A DNA stretch of 30,077 nt from an uncultured Agathobacter sp. (GTDB lineage Bacteria; Bacillota; Clostridia; Lachnospirales; Lachnospiraceae), in contig CAJUND010000035.1 of the NCBI GenBank assembly GCA_910587655.1, positions 1 through 30,077 of the forward strand. The letters run 5' to 3'. The notes beneath the pieces were generated by a model, which was not told the DNA's origin, searched no databases, and saw only the letters and a list, made by a program, of their open reading frames with translations. This document shows positions 15,462 through 23,942 of this stretch, one piece after another. Each line of letters starts with the position of its first letter. Position 1 is the first letter of the stretch. The translations under genes were made by a program, and so were the position numbers.

Positions 15462-16295
15462 TCATCCATTCAGGATACAGCCCTGCATATTCTGAAGCAG
15501 GTCGGCACAATGCAGGCTGGCATTAATTTTTTCCTGCTCTATCTGCAGTACCCTTGCAACAAACTGACTGTCTACTGCCGCATCCCTTTTTCGCTTTTTT
15601 CGGTTTTCCAACGTTTCCTTTGGGCTGCTTACAAGTACGACTGAAATATCAATTCCTTCCAGGGAACTGCTGTTTCCATGCGTCCATTCCAGAATCAGCA
15701 CATTTTTATCGGATACGTCAGTTTCCTCATACCAGATTTCATGTTCCTTCCTGCCCATCTGGCGAAGCATAATCTGTCCAGCCCCTCCCTTATATGCACA
15801 CAGGACGGCTGAGAGTTCTTCCAGCGCCGCTTCCTTTTCTGTTCCCAGATATTGTTTCAGGGCATTTTCCCCCGCTTTCTGGTAAACGGCAATCCATGGG
15901 TGTTCCATAACAAGGTCCCAATCTGCATCTTTGTTTTGCATTTGCAGATTCCTCAGTAAAACACTGACATTTCTGCTGTACAGTTTTTCTTCCAATAATG
16001 CGTGAAGTCCTGCCGTCCGGAAAATGCGCAGTCTTTCTGCATCATTATAAACCGGAATCCGGTGCGGGTAAGAATCGCCTGAGACTACAATTGCATTGAT
16101 TCCCTGTCTGCCAAAACGTTCTTTTATCAGATAAGCCATTCCTGTTTTTCCCACTCCGGAACCGCCGGAAATAGAAATTACCAGACGCTTCCCGCATTTT
16201 TTCTGTTTCATTTTTTCCAGTATGGCAGGAAATAGTATTTCCGCATTATGAATTTGTCCATCTGCAAACTGCATCTGTTTTTCTACAGTGTCCAT
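15462..16295 (-). CDS. P-loop sugar kinase like the kinase half of AgaSK
   Basis: A 277-residue protein with Walker A GGSGVGKT (44-51) and a following SGDSYPHRIPVYNDAERLR block (about 72-90) that looks like a nucleoside/sugar-kinase lid and substrate region. A second half holds VLILEWTHGNSSSLEG and an arginine-rich RKKRKRDAA segment. The order and motifs match the C-terminal kinase domain of AgaSK, the alpha-galactosidase/sucrose kinase of Ruminococcus gnavus E1, which phosphorylates sucrose using ATP. Here it is a separate gene with its own GGAGGAAA ribosome site, directly after the GH36 gene and before the phosphorylase. The proposed role is to trap sucrose released from raffinose as sucrose phosphate. 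The kinase fold is clear; the substrate is inferred from context. Confidence 0.8.
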   Translation of the reverse strand: MDTVEKQMQFADGQIHNAEILFPAILEKMKQKKCGKRLVISISGGSGVGKTGMAYLIKERFGRQGINAIVVSGDSYPHRIPVYNDAERLRIFRTAGLHALLEEKLYSRNVSVLLRNLQMQNKDADWDLVMEHPWIAVYQKAGENALKQYLGTEKEAALEELSAVLCAYKGGAGQIMLRQMGRKEHEIWYEETDVSDKNVLILEWTHGNSSSLEGIDISVVLVSSPKETLENRKKRKRDAAVDSQFVARVLQIEQEKINASLHCADLLQNMQGCILNG

Positions 16296-16334
16296 GTCAT
16301 TTCCTCCATCCGCTTCCCAGCCTTTTTTATATCT

Positions 16335-18512
16335 TTATTCTGTTGCCTCAAACTGAATCTGGTATGCCTGATAATCCCCTAATCGCAGGGTAACCGGAAG
16401 TCCGCAGGACATCAGCGCTGCTCCGGAATATACGCTGCCCGACTCTGTATCCCGGTACTCCTTCGTCTCATCCAGGCCATCCAGTTTCACATAAATAACC
16501 GGCAGCGAGCCATGTATGTTCAGCATTACAACACTTAGCAATGCCTTACGCCTTCCGGCATCCACAACCATCCATGCCCCGAATTCATCTGTAAAAGGAT
16601 TGCTCAGGCGGTAATAATCCCCCGACTGTAATAACGGTGCAGCCTCGTGATATCTGGAAATCTGCTCCCGTACCTGCGCTTTTTCCTCATCACTCAGTTT
16701 TCCCAGATCCATCTCATACCCAAAAGCTCCCGTCATGGAAACCACTCCACGGGTATGAAAGTCTGTCGTCCGCCCGGTCTGGTGATTGGGAACTGCCGAA
16801 ATATGGGCTCCCATAACAGCCAGCGGATAACCAAAAGACGTCCCATACTGAATCCTTACCCTGTCTACTGCATCTGTATTGTCGCTGCACCAAATCTGCG
16901 GCGTATAATAAAGCATTCCCATATCAAAACGTCCGCCGCCCCCGGAACAGCCCTCCCATAAGATTTCGGGAAAATCAGCGGTCAGCTGTTCCAGCAGGCG
17001 GTACACGCCAAGCATGTAGTCATATAATACCGCCCCCTGCTTTACGGCGTAATTGGAATAAATATCCGAAAGACTTCTGTTCATGTCCCATTTCACATAA
17101 TGAATCTCTCCCTGGGAGAGCACCGCAGCAATTTTCCCATACAGATAGGAAACCACCTTGGGATTGGCAAAATCAAGAATCAGCTGGTTCCGGGCACGAA
17201 CCGGTTTCTTGCCTGGTATCTGCATAATCCATTCCGGATGGGTCCGGTATAATTCGCTGTCCTCGGAAACCATTTCCGGCTCTATCCAGATGCCGAACTG
17301 TACACCGGTTTCCTGAATTCTGTCTGCCAGTTCCCCCAGTGTGCATCCCAGTTTTTCTTCATTAACCTCCCAGTCCCCAAGAGAAGAATTATCATCATTA
17401 CGGTGGCCAAACCAGCCGTCGTCCAGCACCACCATCTCTATGCCAAGTTCCGCCGCCTGCCTGGCAAGATTTACAATATCCTCTCCGGTAAAGTCAAAAT
17501 AACAGGCCTCCCAGCTGTTGACTAATACCGGACGGATTTTATGCTGCCAGGCGCCACGGCAGATATGTTTGCTCACACACCGGTGGAACTGCTGGGATAA
17601 CCGGTTCATCCCCTGTTCAGAATAGGACAACACAACTTCCGGTGCATAAAACACCTGATTTTTCTCCAGCGGATAGGAAAACTGCTCCTCGGAAAGTCCC
17701 ATAAGAAAACGGGTCTGGTCGTACTGGTCCTTCTCTGTCTCGGCTCCAAAACTTCCGCTGTACACAAATGCGGCGCCATAACATTCTCCCCTGCGTTCGG
17801 AAGTGTCTTCCCCTGCAAGAATGATAAAGGGATTATACTGGTGGGAAGAACAGCCTCTTGTACTTCCCACCATCTGCCTTCCGTGGGACACCCTGGTTCT
17901 CTGCATATTGCGTTCCATCGCGTGTCTGCCATAAAAGGTTATCACATCATATGTTCCATAAAGAAAATCCAGACATGCACTTGCCAGCTTTTCTATATAT
18001 ACGGTTTTTGTCCCTTTGTTTTTCACCTGCACCGCCCTTGTTATCACATCGCAGTCCTCAAGCACACCATATAACAGGGAAACCTCCAGGCCCAGCCTTG
18101 CATCCTCCAGCACCACAGTCAGGGTCTGCGCATTTGTTCCATATGCGGCAGGAAGCCCTGGAATGCCGTATTTATGACCGGAAATCTCATGACGGAGATA
18201 ACGAAGATCACAGCCATAGCAGTCATTTTCCTCGCGGACTTTAAACGCCACACTTCGGTAGTCCCCGTTTCCCAGTACCGGAAACTCCTGCGGCAGTGCG
18301 TCAAGGGAATACGTGCGGTCCGTTCCTGCCGTATGCGGATTTCCGGAAAATCCACGGTCAAAATAAGTAAGCATATATTCTGTGGATGCATCCATGGTTT
18401 TCCCATAATACAGATGCAGTAAATATTTCTGCCCATCTACTTTCATCTGATAGGTGGTGTTTTGTGTGTGGAGGAAAAAAATCTGCTTTTCCGCATCAAA
18501 TAAAATCGCCAT
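16335..18512 (-). CDS. aga: GH36 alpha-galactosidase
   Basis: The ATG at 18512 follows AAGGAG; the longer frame to 18581 overlaps the permease gene. The product has 725 residues, as usual for GH36 subgroup I: N-terminal beta-sandwich (MAILFDAEKQIFFLHT, DRGFSGNPHTAGTDRTYSLD), barrel with VLDDGWFG, IEPEMVSEDSELYR, RNQLILDF, nucleophile Asp476 in VKWDMNRS, GCSGGGGRFD, and acid/base Asp544 in CSDNTDAVDR, then a short C-terminal sheet. It removes alpha-1,6-linked galactose from raffinose, stachyose or melibiose. No signal peptide, so it works on sugar imported by MsmEFG. It stops 39 bases before the kinase gene and in the same frame, so one readthrough or stop loss would yield the AgaSK-type fusion. 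Confidence 0.95.
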   Translation of the reverse strand: MAILFDAEKQIFFLHTQNTTYQMKVDGQKYLLHLYYGKTMDASTEYMLTYFDRGFSGNPHTAGTDRTYSLDALPQEFPVLGNGDYRSVAFKVREENDCYGCDLRYLRHEISGHKYGIPGLPAAYGTNAQTLTVVLEDARLGLEVSLLYGVLEDCDVITRAVQVKNKGTKTVYIEKLASACLDFLYGTYDVITFYGRHAMERNMQRTRVSHGRQMVGSTRGCSSHQYNPFIILAGEDTSERRGECYGAAFVYSGSFGAETEKDQYDQTRFLMGLSEEQFSYPLEKNQVFYAPEVVLSYSEQGMNRLSQQFHRCVSKHICRGAWQHKIRPVLVNSWEACYFDFTGEDIVNLARQAAELGIEMVVLDDGWFGHRNDDNSSLGDWEVNEEKLGCTLGELADRIQETGVQFGIWIEPEMVSEDSELYRTHPEWIMQIPGKKPVRARNQLILDFANPKVVSYLYGKIAAVLSQGEIHYVKWDMNRSLSDIYSNYAVKQGAVLYDYMLGVYRLLEQLTADFPEILWEGCSGGGGRFDMGMLYYTPQIWCSDNTDAVDRVRIQYGTSFGYPLAVMGAHISAVPNHQTGRTTDFHTRGVVSMTGAFGYEMDLGKLSDEEKAQVREQISRYHEAAPLLQSGDYYRLSNPFTDEFGAWMVVDAGRRKALLSVVMLNIHGSLPVIYVKLDGLDETKEYRDTESGSVYSGAALMSCGLPVTLRLGDYQAYQIQFEATE

Positions 18513-18532
18513 TCCAGTTCTCCTTCTTATAC

Positions 18533-19379
18533 TTATTTTACTGCACCGTTGGCAACTCCCGCAATAATCTGTTTCTGGCATACCAGATAGAAAATAACAA
18601 TCGGCAGCAGTGCCAGAAGATAAGATGCAAATGCCAGATTATAATTTGTACCAAACTGGCTCTGGAAATTAAGCTGTGCCAGCGGAAGCGTATTCTTGTC
18701 GCCGGACATAATAACCAGAGGGGTCATTACATCATTCCATGTTCCAAGAGCCGTTAAAATAGCTACTGTCGCATGCATAGGACGCATATTCGGAAAAATA
18801 ATCCTCCAGAAAGTCCTCCACGCTGACGCCCCGTCCACACAGACGGCCTCTTCCAGCGCCAGCGGAAGATTGGATAAATAGCCCGAATACAGCATCGTGT
18901 TCATCGGCATATAAAATACGGTATACAGTAAAACCACTCCGACCCCGTTTGAAATCCCCATACGGGCAGTCTGTTTTACAAGCGGCATCATTAAAATGGC
19001 AAATGGAACAAACATACCGCTGACCAGGTACAGATATACCGCATTATACGCCTTGCTGTGCGCCTTCTTCCTTCCCAGTACATAACCAATCAGGGAATGC
19101 ACAACAATGGATAATGCAATCGTTGCCAGTGTAATTACCAGGCTGTTTCCAAGGGAATTCCAGAAATCCGTCACCTTCATTGCTTCCCTGAAATTATCCA
19201 GGCTCCATTTTTCAGGAAAGGATAAAATTCCACTGATGCTGTTCGTCATTTCCGACGGCTGCTTAAAGGCAATCATGACCGTCATATACAGCGGAAACAA
19301 AATAGTTACCAGGCCAAGCATCAGCAAAATGGTTACCCACGTATTCTTCTGTATCTTTTTTTGGTTTATTTTCCATCAT
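18533..19379 (-). CDS. msmG: Sugar ABC permease MsmG, with an apparent frameshift at an A7 run
   Basis: Intact body (positions 18533-19327) carries about six helices and the EAA loop EEAVCVDGASAWRTF...IIFPNMRP, typical of CUT1 permeases such as MsmG. The natural start seems to be the ATG at 19379, which follows AAGGAGGAG and overlaps the msmF stop (ATGA). But that frame (MMENKPKK, then DTEEY) runs off after a run of seven A (19356-19362). Removing one A restores IQKNTWVTILLMLGL and joins the body. In the DNA as given, only a TTG at 19327 without a ribosome site opens the body frame. So it is a recent frameshift, transcript slippage at the A run, or a sequence error. The first membrane helix would be mostly kept if the TTG were used. 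Confidence 0.85.
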
Positions 19380-20287
19380 AGCTGCTCCTCCTTATTCCCC
19401 AGAAATCTCATCTGCAATACAGAAATTACAACAATCACCACAAAAAACACAACTGCATTTGCACTCTGAAAACCGAACTGTCCGCCGCTCATACCGTTAT
19501 TGTAAATCAGATATGAAATGGACTCCGTACTCTGGGCAGGACCTCCTTTTGTCAGCGACATAATCTGGTCAAATACCATCAGGAAATTCTTCATGCAAAG
19601 CACCAGGTTAATTGTAAAAAATGGTAAAATCAGAGAAAAAGTCAGATGCCTGAACTGTTTCCATCCCATCGCACCGTCCAGGGAACCAGCCTCATACACG
19701 TCCTCCGGAACAGTCTGCAGACCGGAAATATAAATAATCGTATTCATGGCAATCGACTGCCACGCACACACAACCGCGATACAAAACCATGCCGTGCCGG
19801 AATTCGCCAACATACTGTTTCCTTCAAAACCCATCATTTTTGCAAGCCCTGGCAAAATATAGGTAAAGAAGTAATTAAATATGTAACCTACCACCAGCCC
19901 TCCTAATACATTGGGAAGGAAATACATTCCTCTCAGCGTATTCTTAAAACGTATTTTACTGTTCAGTGCAACTGCAAGTACCAGACTTATGACGTTTACG
20001 ATAATGGTTGTAACCACAGCCAGCTTAAAGGTAAACAGATAGGAGTTTCCTACCCTTGCGTCATGAAATAAATCAATATAATTCCGCAGTCCAACCCATT
20101 CATAACTGCCATACCCCCTGAAGTTTGTAAAACTGTAGATGACACCCTGAATCAGCGGCAATGTATTAAAGGTGAAGAACAGCAGTACAATCGGAACGGT
20201 TATGAACAGAAAGGTTCTTTCCTTTGGGGAAATCCCTTTGGTTACCCCTGGTTTCTTTTCCGGTTTCATTTTTGCGTTTTCCTTCAT
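19376..20287 (-). CDS. msmF: Sugar ABC permease MsmF
   Basis: A 303-residue CUT1 permease: about six helices, an N-terminal cytoplasmic segment rich in Lys (MKENAKMKPEKKPGV), the family block FNTLPLIQGVIYSF, and the EAA loop YEAGSLDGAMGWKQFRHLTF with LILP, which docks the ATPase. The start at 20287 lies 2 bases after the msmE stop, with GGAGGAA in the msmE end. With MsmG and MsmE it imports raffinose-family or melibiose-type sugars. No ATPase gene lies in the window; such importers normally share an MsmK-type ATPase encoded elsewhere. Confidence 0.92.
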   Translation of the reverse strand: MKENAKMKPEKKPGVTKGISPKERTFLFITVPIVLLFFTFNTLPLIQGVIYSFTNFRGYGSYEWVGLRNYIDLFHDARVGNSYLFTFKLAVVTTIIVNVISLVLAVALNSKIRFKNTLRGMYFLPNVLGGLVVGYIFNYFFTYILPGLAKMMGFEGNSMLANSGTAWFCIAVVCAWQSIAMNTIIYISGLQTVPEDVYEAGSLDGAMGWKQFRHLTFSLILPFFTINLVLCMKNFLMVFDQIMSLTKGGPAQSTESISYLIYNNGMSGGQFGFQSANAVVFFVVIVVISVLQMRFLGNKEEQL

Positions 20288-20289
20288 GT

Positions 20290-21576
20290 CTATTCCTCCT
20301 CTCCTCCATGCTCTTTTTCATACTTTTGGACCTTTTCGATTAAATCCCGGTTATAACGAGTCCACTCTGTATCAAACTTCTTCAGGAATTTATCCGTATC
20401 TTGATCCAGCAGATATGTCTGTACCAGGGCATCCACCGCCATTTCCGAAGGATAATAGTGGTCCTGAAAATCTGCAATTTTTCCTTCCTCAATATAACTG
20501 CTCATTCCATCCAGCATGGATGGGAGGTTAAAATCCCCGGTTTTACAGGGAACTGCATTCTGGTCGTCAATATATGCCTGCACATTTGCATCCTCCAGGA
20601 AAAACCGCAGTACCTCATAAGCCGCTTCCTTATCCGGGCAGTTCTCCATCACACAAAACTGCAGATCATTACCGGAAGTCAGAATATTATCGTCTTTGTT
20701 CCGGCAGGCCGGATAGACAAAAGAATCTATATTGATATCCGGATTTACCGACTTGATCTGAGGAACCGCATAGCTTCCTATCATGTACATGGCAGATTCA
20801 CCCCTGGCAAACGCGGTGCATGCATCATTGTAAGAGTATGCAACCGGATCTTTTGGTCCGTAAGCCAGCAGCTCTTTCATCTGCTCTGCGACCTCCCGGT
20901 ATTCAGCCGAAAACGTAGTCTTACCTTTATTTACGTCAGCGCACACCGTTGCATATGACAAAGATGTCGCGGCGCTGTTCCATGGGGATAATGTTGTCCA
21001 TGTATCTTTATACCCCATATACAGAGGCAGAATTCCTTCTTTTTGTATTTCATCGCATAACGCAGTAAACTCATCCCAGGTTTCCGGTATGCTCCAGCCA
21101 TGCTCATCAAAAATATCTTTATTGTAAAGCACCCCTGCAGCATTCGCCATATAAGGCACACCATAAATTCCTTCCGTCGGGACAAATTCCAGATTTTCAT
21201 TGGTTTCCAGGTAATTTTCCTTAATATCCGCAAGCCCGTCAAAATCTGAAACATCCGCAAGCATTTCTGCATCAATAAAATTTGAGAAGTTGATGTCCCC
21301 TCCAATGCCGATAATATCCGGATAATCCTCTCTTACAAAACGGGTTTTTAACACGGTCATGGCATCATTTGGCGAGGAAATTTTCAATTCAATATCCTCG
21401 TGGGTGCTGTTAAACTTCTCCTCCATTTCTTCAAAAAAACTGACGGCTTCCGGCTTATAATGTACCAGTTCAATCACCGTTTTGCCGTTATCTGCCGTTT
21501 TACCGCAGCCGGATGAACAAAGGGAGGCAGCAGCTGTAACAACAGATAAAAGCACATACTTCATTCTTCTTAGCAT
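20290..21576 (-). CDS. msmE: Sugar-binding lipoprotein MsmE
   Basis: The likely start is the ATG at 21576 or at 21564; the 21618 start lies in the promoter. The N-terminus (MKYVLLSVVTAAASLCSSGCGK) is a lipoprotein signal with the modified Cys in SSGC. The rest is a class-I extracellular binding protein (SBP_bac_1): ELVHYKPEAVSFFEEMEEKF, FTALCDEIQKEG, YSYNDACTAFARGESAMYMIGSY, and ELVRFF-like late helix VLRFFLED. It would capture oligosaccharides outside the membrane for MsmFG. First gene of the operon; promoter region carries three copies of a probable activator site. Intact. Confidence 0.92.
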   Translation of the reverse strand: MLRRMKYVLLSVVTAAASLCSSGCGKTADNGKTVIELVHYKPEAVSFFEEMEEKFNSTHEDIELKISSPNDAMTVLKTRFVREDYPDIIGIGGDINFSNFIDAEMLADVSDFDGLADIKENYLETNENLEFVPTEGIYGVPYMANAAGVLYNKDIFDEHGWSIPETWDEFTALCDEIQKEGILPLYMGYKDTWTTLSPWNSAATSLSYATVCADVNKGKTTFSAEYREVAEQMKELLAYGPKDPVAYSYNDACTAFARGESAMYMIGSYAVPQIKSVNPDINIDSFVYPACRNKDDNILTSGNDLQFCVMENCPDKEAAYEVLRFFLEDANVQAYIDDQNAVPCKTGDFNLPSMLDGMSSYIEEGKIADFQDHYYPSEMAVDALVQTYLLDQDTDKFLKKFDTEWTRYNRDLIEKVQKYEKEHGGEEE

Positions 21577-21616
21577 TTCTCCTTTCTTGAAAACCGATTT
21601 CCTTTTCGCTAATATC

Positions 21617-21645
21617 ATTATAATATACCAAAATGCGAATTAGAA
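21617..21645 (-). promoter_or_regulatory. Promoter of the msm-type operon
   Basis: On the minus strand a perfect TATAAT (21617-21622), extended by TTGGTATAT, has a weak -35 (TTCTAA, 21640-21645) at 17 bases. A weak -35 fits activation by the divergent AraC-family protein. Confidence 0.55.
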
Positions 21646-21722
21646 TATCCATTTATCGCAACTTTTATACCAAAATGAAGTTTTTTCACTTTTATCTTGC
21701 ATTAACATAGCATATTGGTATA
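21624..21722. promoter_or_regulatory. Three copies of a 12-base motif, probable MsmR sites
   Basis: TATACCAAAATG occurs exactly at 21624-21635 and at 21666-21677 (42 bases apart, four helix turns). CATATTGGTATA at 21711-21722 is the same motif inverted with one change. The three copies span the divergent promoter region of msmE and msmR and are the best candidate sites for the AraC-type regulator; the third overlaps the msmR -10 area. Confidence 0.65.
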
Positions 21723-21726
21723 TATT
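21697..21726 (+). promoter_or_regulatory. Predicted promoter of the AraC-family regulator (msmR-like)
   Basis: TTGCAT (21697-21702) is followed 16 bases later by TATATA (21719-21724), or 18 bases later by TATATT (21721-21726), about 50 bases before the start of the regulator. The inverted third motif overlaps the -10, suggesting autoregulation. Confidence 0.45.
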
Positions 21727-21772
21727 GTAGTCAGGAACTGCAAAACGGACAGATTCAGGAATGGAGAACGGC

Positions 21773-22612
21773 ATGCATAATCTTCTATTTTCTATATTTC
21801 CTAACGAAAAGTTTATTGATCTGGGGCTGTACCAGTATGGGTGGGAGCGCTGTGACCCGGCGCATATGTATGGTCCTGCAGCCAGAAATCATTTTCTTTT
21901 TCACTATGTTATTTCCGGAACAGGCACTCTTATGGCGGACAATCAAAAGGGGGATACTGTCACGTATAATATTCGGAGCGGCCAGGGCTTCCTGCTGTTT
22001 CCGGGACAAATCAGCACATATATTGCAGACAAAGAAAAACCGTGGGAATATGCATGGATTGAATTTGATGGACTGAGGGTAAAAGAAATGCTGGACATTG
22101 CCGGATTTTCCCTGGACAATCCCATTTACCATGCCGTAATAAAGGAGTACCGGGAATCAATGATGAATGAGATGCTTTATATCGCAAACCATTCTGATGA
22201 AACGCCCTTTCACTTAATCGGACATCTTTATATTTTTTTAGATGCGCTGACACGCTCTGTTTCCAGTGTCAGGTTAAACAGTTCCGGGAAATTAAGCGAA
22301 TATTATATCCGGGAGGCAATCAATTATATAGAACAAAATTTTCCCTTTGATATCAGCATTGAGGATATTGCATCCCATTGCGGAATTAACAGAAGCTACT
22401 TTGGAAAAATATTCCACGAATCCGTAGGAAAAACACCGCAGCATTTTTTAATCAGCTACCGGATGATGAAAGCCGCAGAATTGCTGAAAATGACAGATTT
22501 GTCCATTGCCGATGTGGGAAATGCCGTGGGCTATCCAAACCAGCTGCATTTTTCCAGGGCATTCAAAAACATTTACGGCGTTTCGCCAAAAAACTGGAGG
22601 CGCTCGCACTGA
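21773..22612 (+). CDS. msmR: AraC-family regulator of the raffinose operon (MsmR type)
   Basis: The start at 21773 has GGAG six bases upstream; the ATG at 21761 has AGGA directly against it and is less likely. The 279-residue product has an N-terminal cupin sensor domain (HFLFHYVISGTGTLMAD near 40-57, FPGQISTYIADKEKPWEYAW near 80-100) and a C-terminal double helix-turn-helix (ISIEDIASHCGINRSYFGKI and LSIADVGNAVGYPNQLHFSR, ending in FKNIYGVSPKNWRR). This layout and its position, divergent from a binding-protein gene, match MsmR/RafR activators, which turn on uptake in response to the sugar. A 12-base motif repeated three times in the gap is its probable target. Confidence 0.92.
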   Translation: MHNLLFSIFPNEKFIDLGLYQYGWERCDPAHMYGPAARNHFLFHYVISGTGTLMADNQKGDTVTYNIRSGQGFLLFPGQISTYIADKEKPWEYAWIEFDGLRVKEMLDIAGFSLDNPIYHAVIKEYRESMMNEMLYIANHSDETPFHLIGHLYIFLDALTRSVSSVRLNSSGKLSEYYIREAINYIEQNFPFDISIEDIASHCGINRSYFGKIFHESVGKTPQHFLISYRMMKAAELLKMTDLSIADVGNAVGYPNQLHFSRAFKNIYGVSPKNWRRSH

Positions 22613-22636
22613 AACAGGCGCCGCACAGTTTTAAAC

Positions 22637-23326
22637 CTAAAAAAAGAGAAAGGCGGCAGCAATACCGGTCGCATTGCAGAGAATGTGGGAAAAGGTGCAA
22701 ATCAGGCAGTTGCCGGATTTACGGTAAATAATCGAATAAATGATACTGTCAATGAAAACTGTAGCAATATCATATGCCACAAGACCTGCATTTCCTGCAG
22801 CAATGTGTCCTGCGGCAAAGACAACGGACGAAACCACCGCACAGGGCCAGAACGGAAATATTTCCATGGCTTTACCAGCGAAGAAACCGCGAAACGCAAT
22901 TTCTTCGCTTAATGCCGCAATCACCACCTGACCGATGAGCAGCGGGATCTTATTGAAAGACAGAAAAGCCCCCGCCCGTCCCATGACATGGGAAACAAAT
23001 TCCCCGCCGAAAATCAGGTTTCCCACAATCAGTGTCGCAATAGCGCTCACAACCGGCAGCAGCATCCAGAGAAGCACACCCGGTTTCTTCAGATCCGCAG
23101 GAACCGTGTGAAAACGCAGTCCCGATTCAGCACCCCTTGTTTTTGCAACAGCTTCCACAATGAAGAAAAACGCTATGCCTGTAAATACAGAATATCCGGC
23201 AATCTGTGATGAAGGTACCACTTTTGTTATCGTTAACAGAATCATTGCAATGATTCCAGTGGCTGTGAAAACAGTGCTCTTATCCGTTTGAAATGTCTGT
23301 TCGTTTTTCCCGTATAACTTTTTCAT
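22637..23326 (-). CDS. CPBP-family intramembrane metalloprotease
   Basis: A 229-residue membrane protein with the three CPBP (Abi) motifs: EEIAFRG (Glu141, Glu142, Arg146), FAAGH (Phe170, His174) and FSHILCNA (His214, Asn218). These build the metal site of glutamate-type intramembrane proteases such as the Rce1 group. There are about seven helices. Roles in bacteria include bacteriocin immunity, processing of peptides and phage defence; none can be fixed here. The ATG overlaps the stop of the TetR gene (ATGA), so it is translated in coupling with its regulator and is the likely target of it. Confidence 0.9.
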   Translation of the reverse strand: MKKLYGKNEQTFQTDKSTVFTATGIIAMILLTITKVVPSSQIAGYSVFTGIAFFFIVEAVAKTRGAESGLRFHTVPADLKKPGVLLWMLLPVVSAIATLIVGNLIFGGEFVSHVMGRAGAFLSFNKIPLLIGQVVIAALSEEIAFRGFFAGKAMEIFPFWPCAVVSSVVFAAGHIAAGNAGLVAYDIATVFIDSIIYSIIYRKSGNCLICTFSHILCNATGIAAAFLFF

Positions 23327-23895
23327 TTTGTTTCCTCCCGCATTGCCAATACCGCTCCTGTGTATACCCTCTTTAAATGCGTCGTAATCAGTTTTTCATC
23401 ATACTCGAATGAGTTGTTGGCAATGATACTGGCATATCCATGAACAAACATCGCAAGCGTGATAAAAATTTCTTTTGTCTGTTCCATCGTCATATCCATT
23501 TCTTCCCGCATTGCGGAAATAACAGGAACCAGCTCGGGGGAGTCTGTCATTTCAGGCAGATTATTTTCAGCTACATATCCCGACTGAAACAGAAAGCGGA
23601 ACAAATGAGGTTCTTCAACTGCAAAACGGATATAATTCAATCCGATTCCAAGCATAACATCTTTTTGTGTTTCCGGAATGCTCATCAGATACTGTGCATG
23701 ATATTCGTCCGTTTTTTTATAAGCGGCTTTTTTTAATTCTTCTATCGTTGCAAAATGGTACATAACGGGCTGTGTGGAACAATTCAGCTTTTTGGATACT
23801 GTCCTTGCATTGATATGTTCTGCACCTGTTTTGCGGGCAACCTCAAATGCAGCGGCAATAACCATATCTCTTGTGATTTTTGCTTTTGGCGGCAT
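23323..23895 (-). CDS. TetR-family regulator paired with the CPBP protease
   Basis: A 190-residue TetR-type repressor. The N-terminal helix-turn-helix is ITRDMVIAAAFEVARKTGAE, RTVSKKLNCSTQPVMYHFAT. The rest is a helical ligand/dimer domain (about 60-185). The start at 23895 follows GAGGGA. It shares a four-base overlap with the CPBP gene downstream, so regulator and protease form an operon. Upstream lie a perfect-consensus promoter and a dyad immediately downstream of the -10, a classical layout for self-repression. The ligand is unknown. Confidence 0.92.
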   Translation of the reverse strand: MPPKAKITRDMVIAAAFEVARKTGAEHINARTVSKKLNCSTQPVMYHFATIEELKKAAYKKTDEYHAQYLMSIPETQKDVMLGIGLNYIRFAVEEPHLFRFLFQSGYVAENNLPEMTDSPELVPVISAMREEMDMTMEQTKEIFITLAMFVHGYASIIANNSFEYDEKLITTHLKRVYTGAVLAMREETK

Positions 23896-23914
23896 GGCTT
23901 TTCCCTCTCGTTTA

Positions 23915-23936
23915 ATTGTTTACGTTATATAACAAT
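23915..23936 (-). promoter_or_regulatory. Probable operator of the TetR-CPBP operon
   Basis: ATTGTT and AACAAT with a 10-base spacer (containing the inner palindrome GTTATATAAC at its right end) form a dyad starting 7 bases below the -10 box, over the transcription start. Confidence 0.6.
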
Positions 23937-23942
23937 GATTAT

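Noticed and set aside
16296..16337. GH36 stop as programmed readthrough to make AgaSK
   Set aside because: Not claimed as fact: the strong ribosome site before the kinase ATG is enough for separate translation, and no stem-loop or readthrough context is seen around the TAA.
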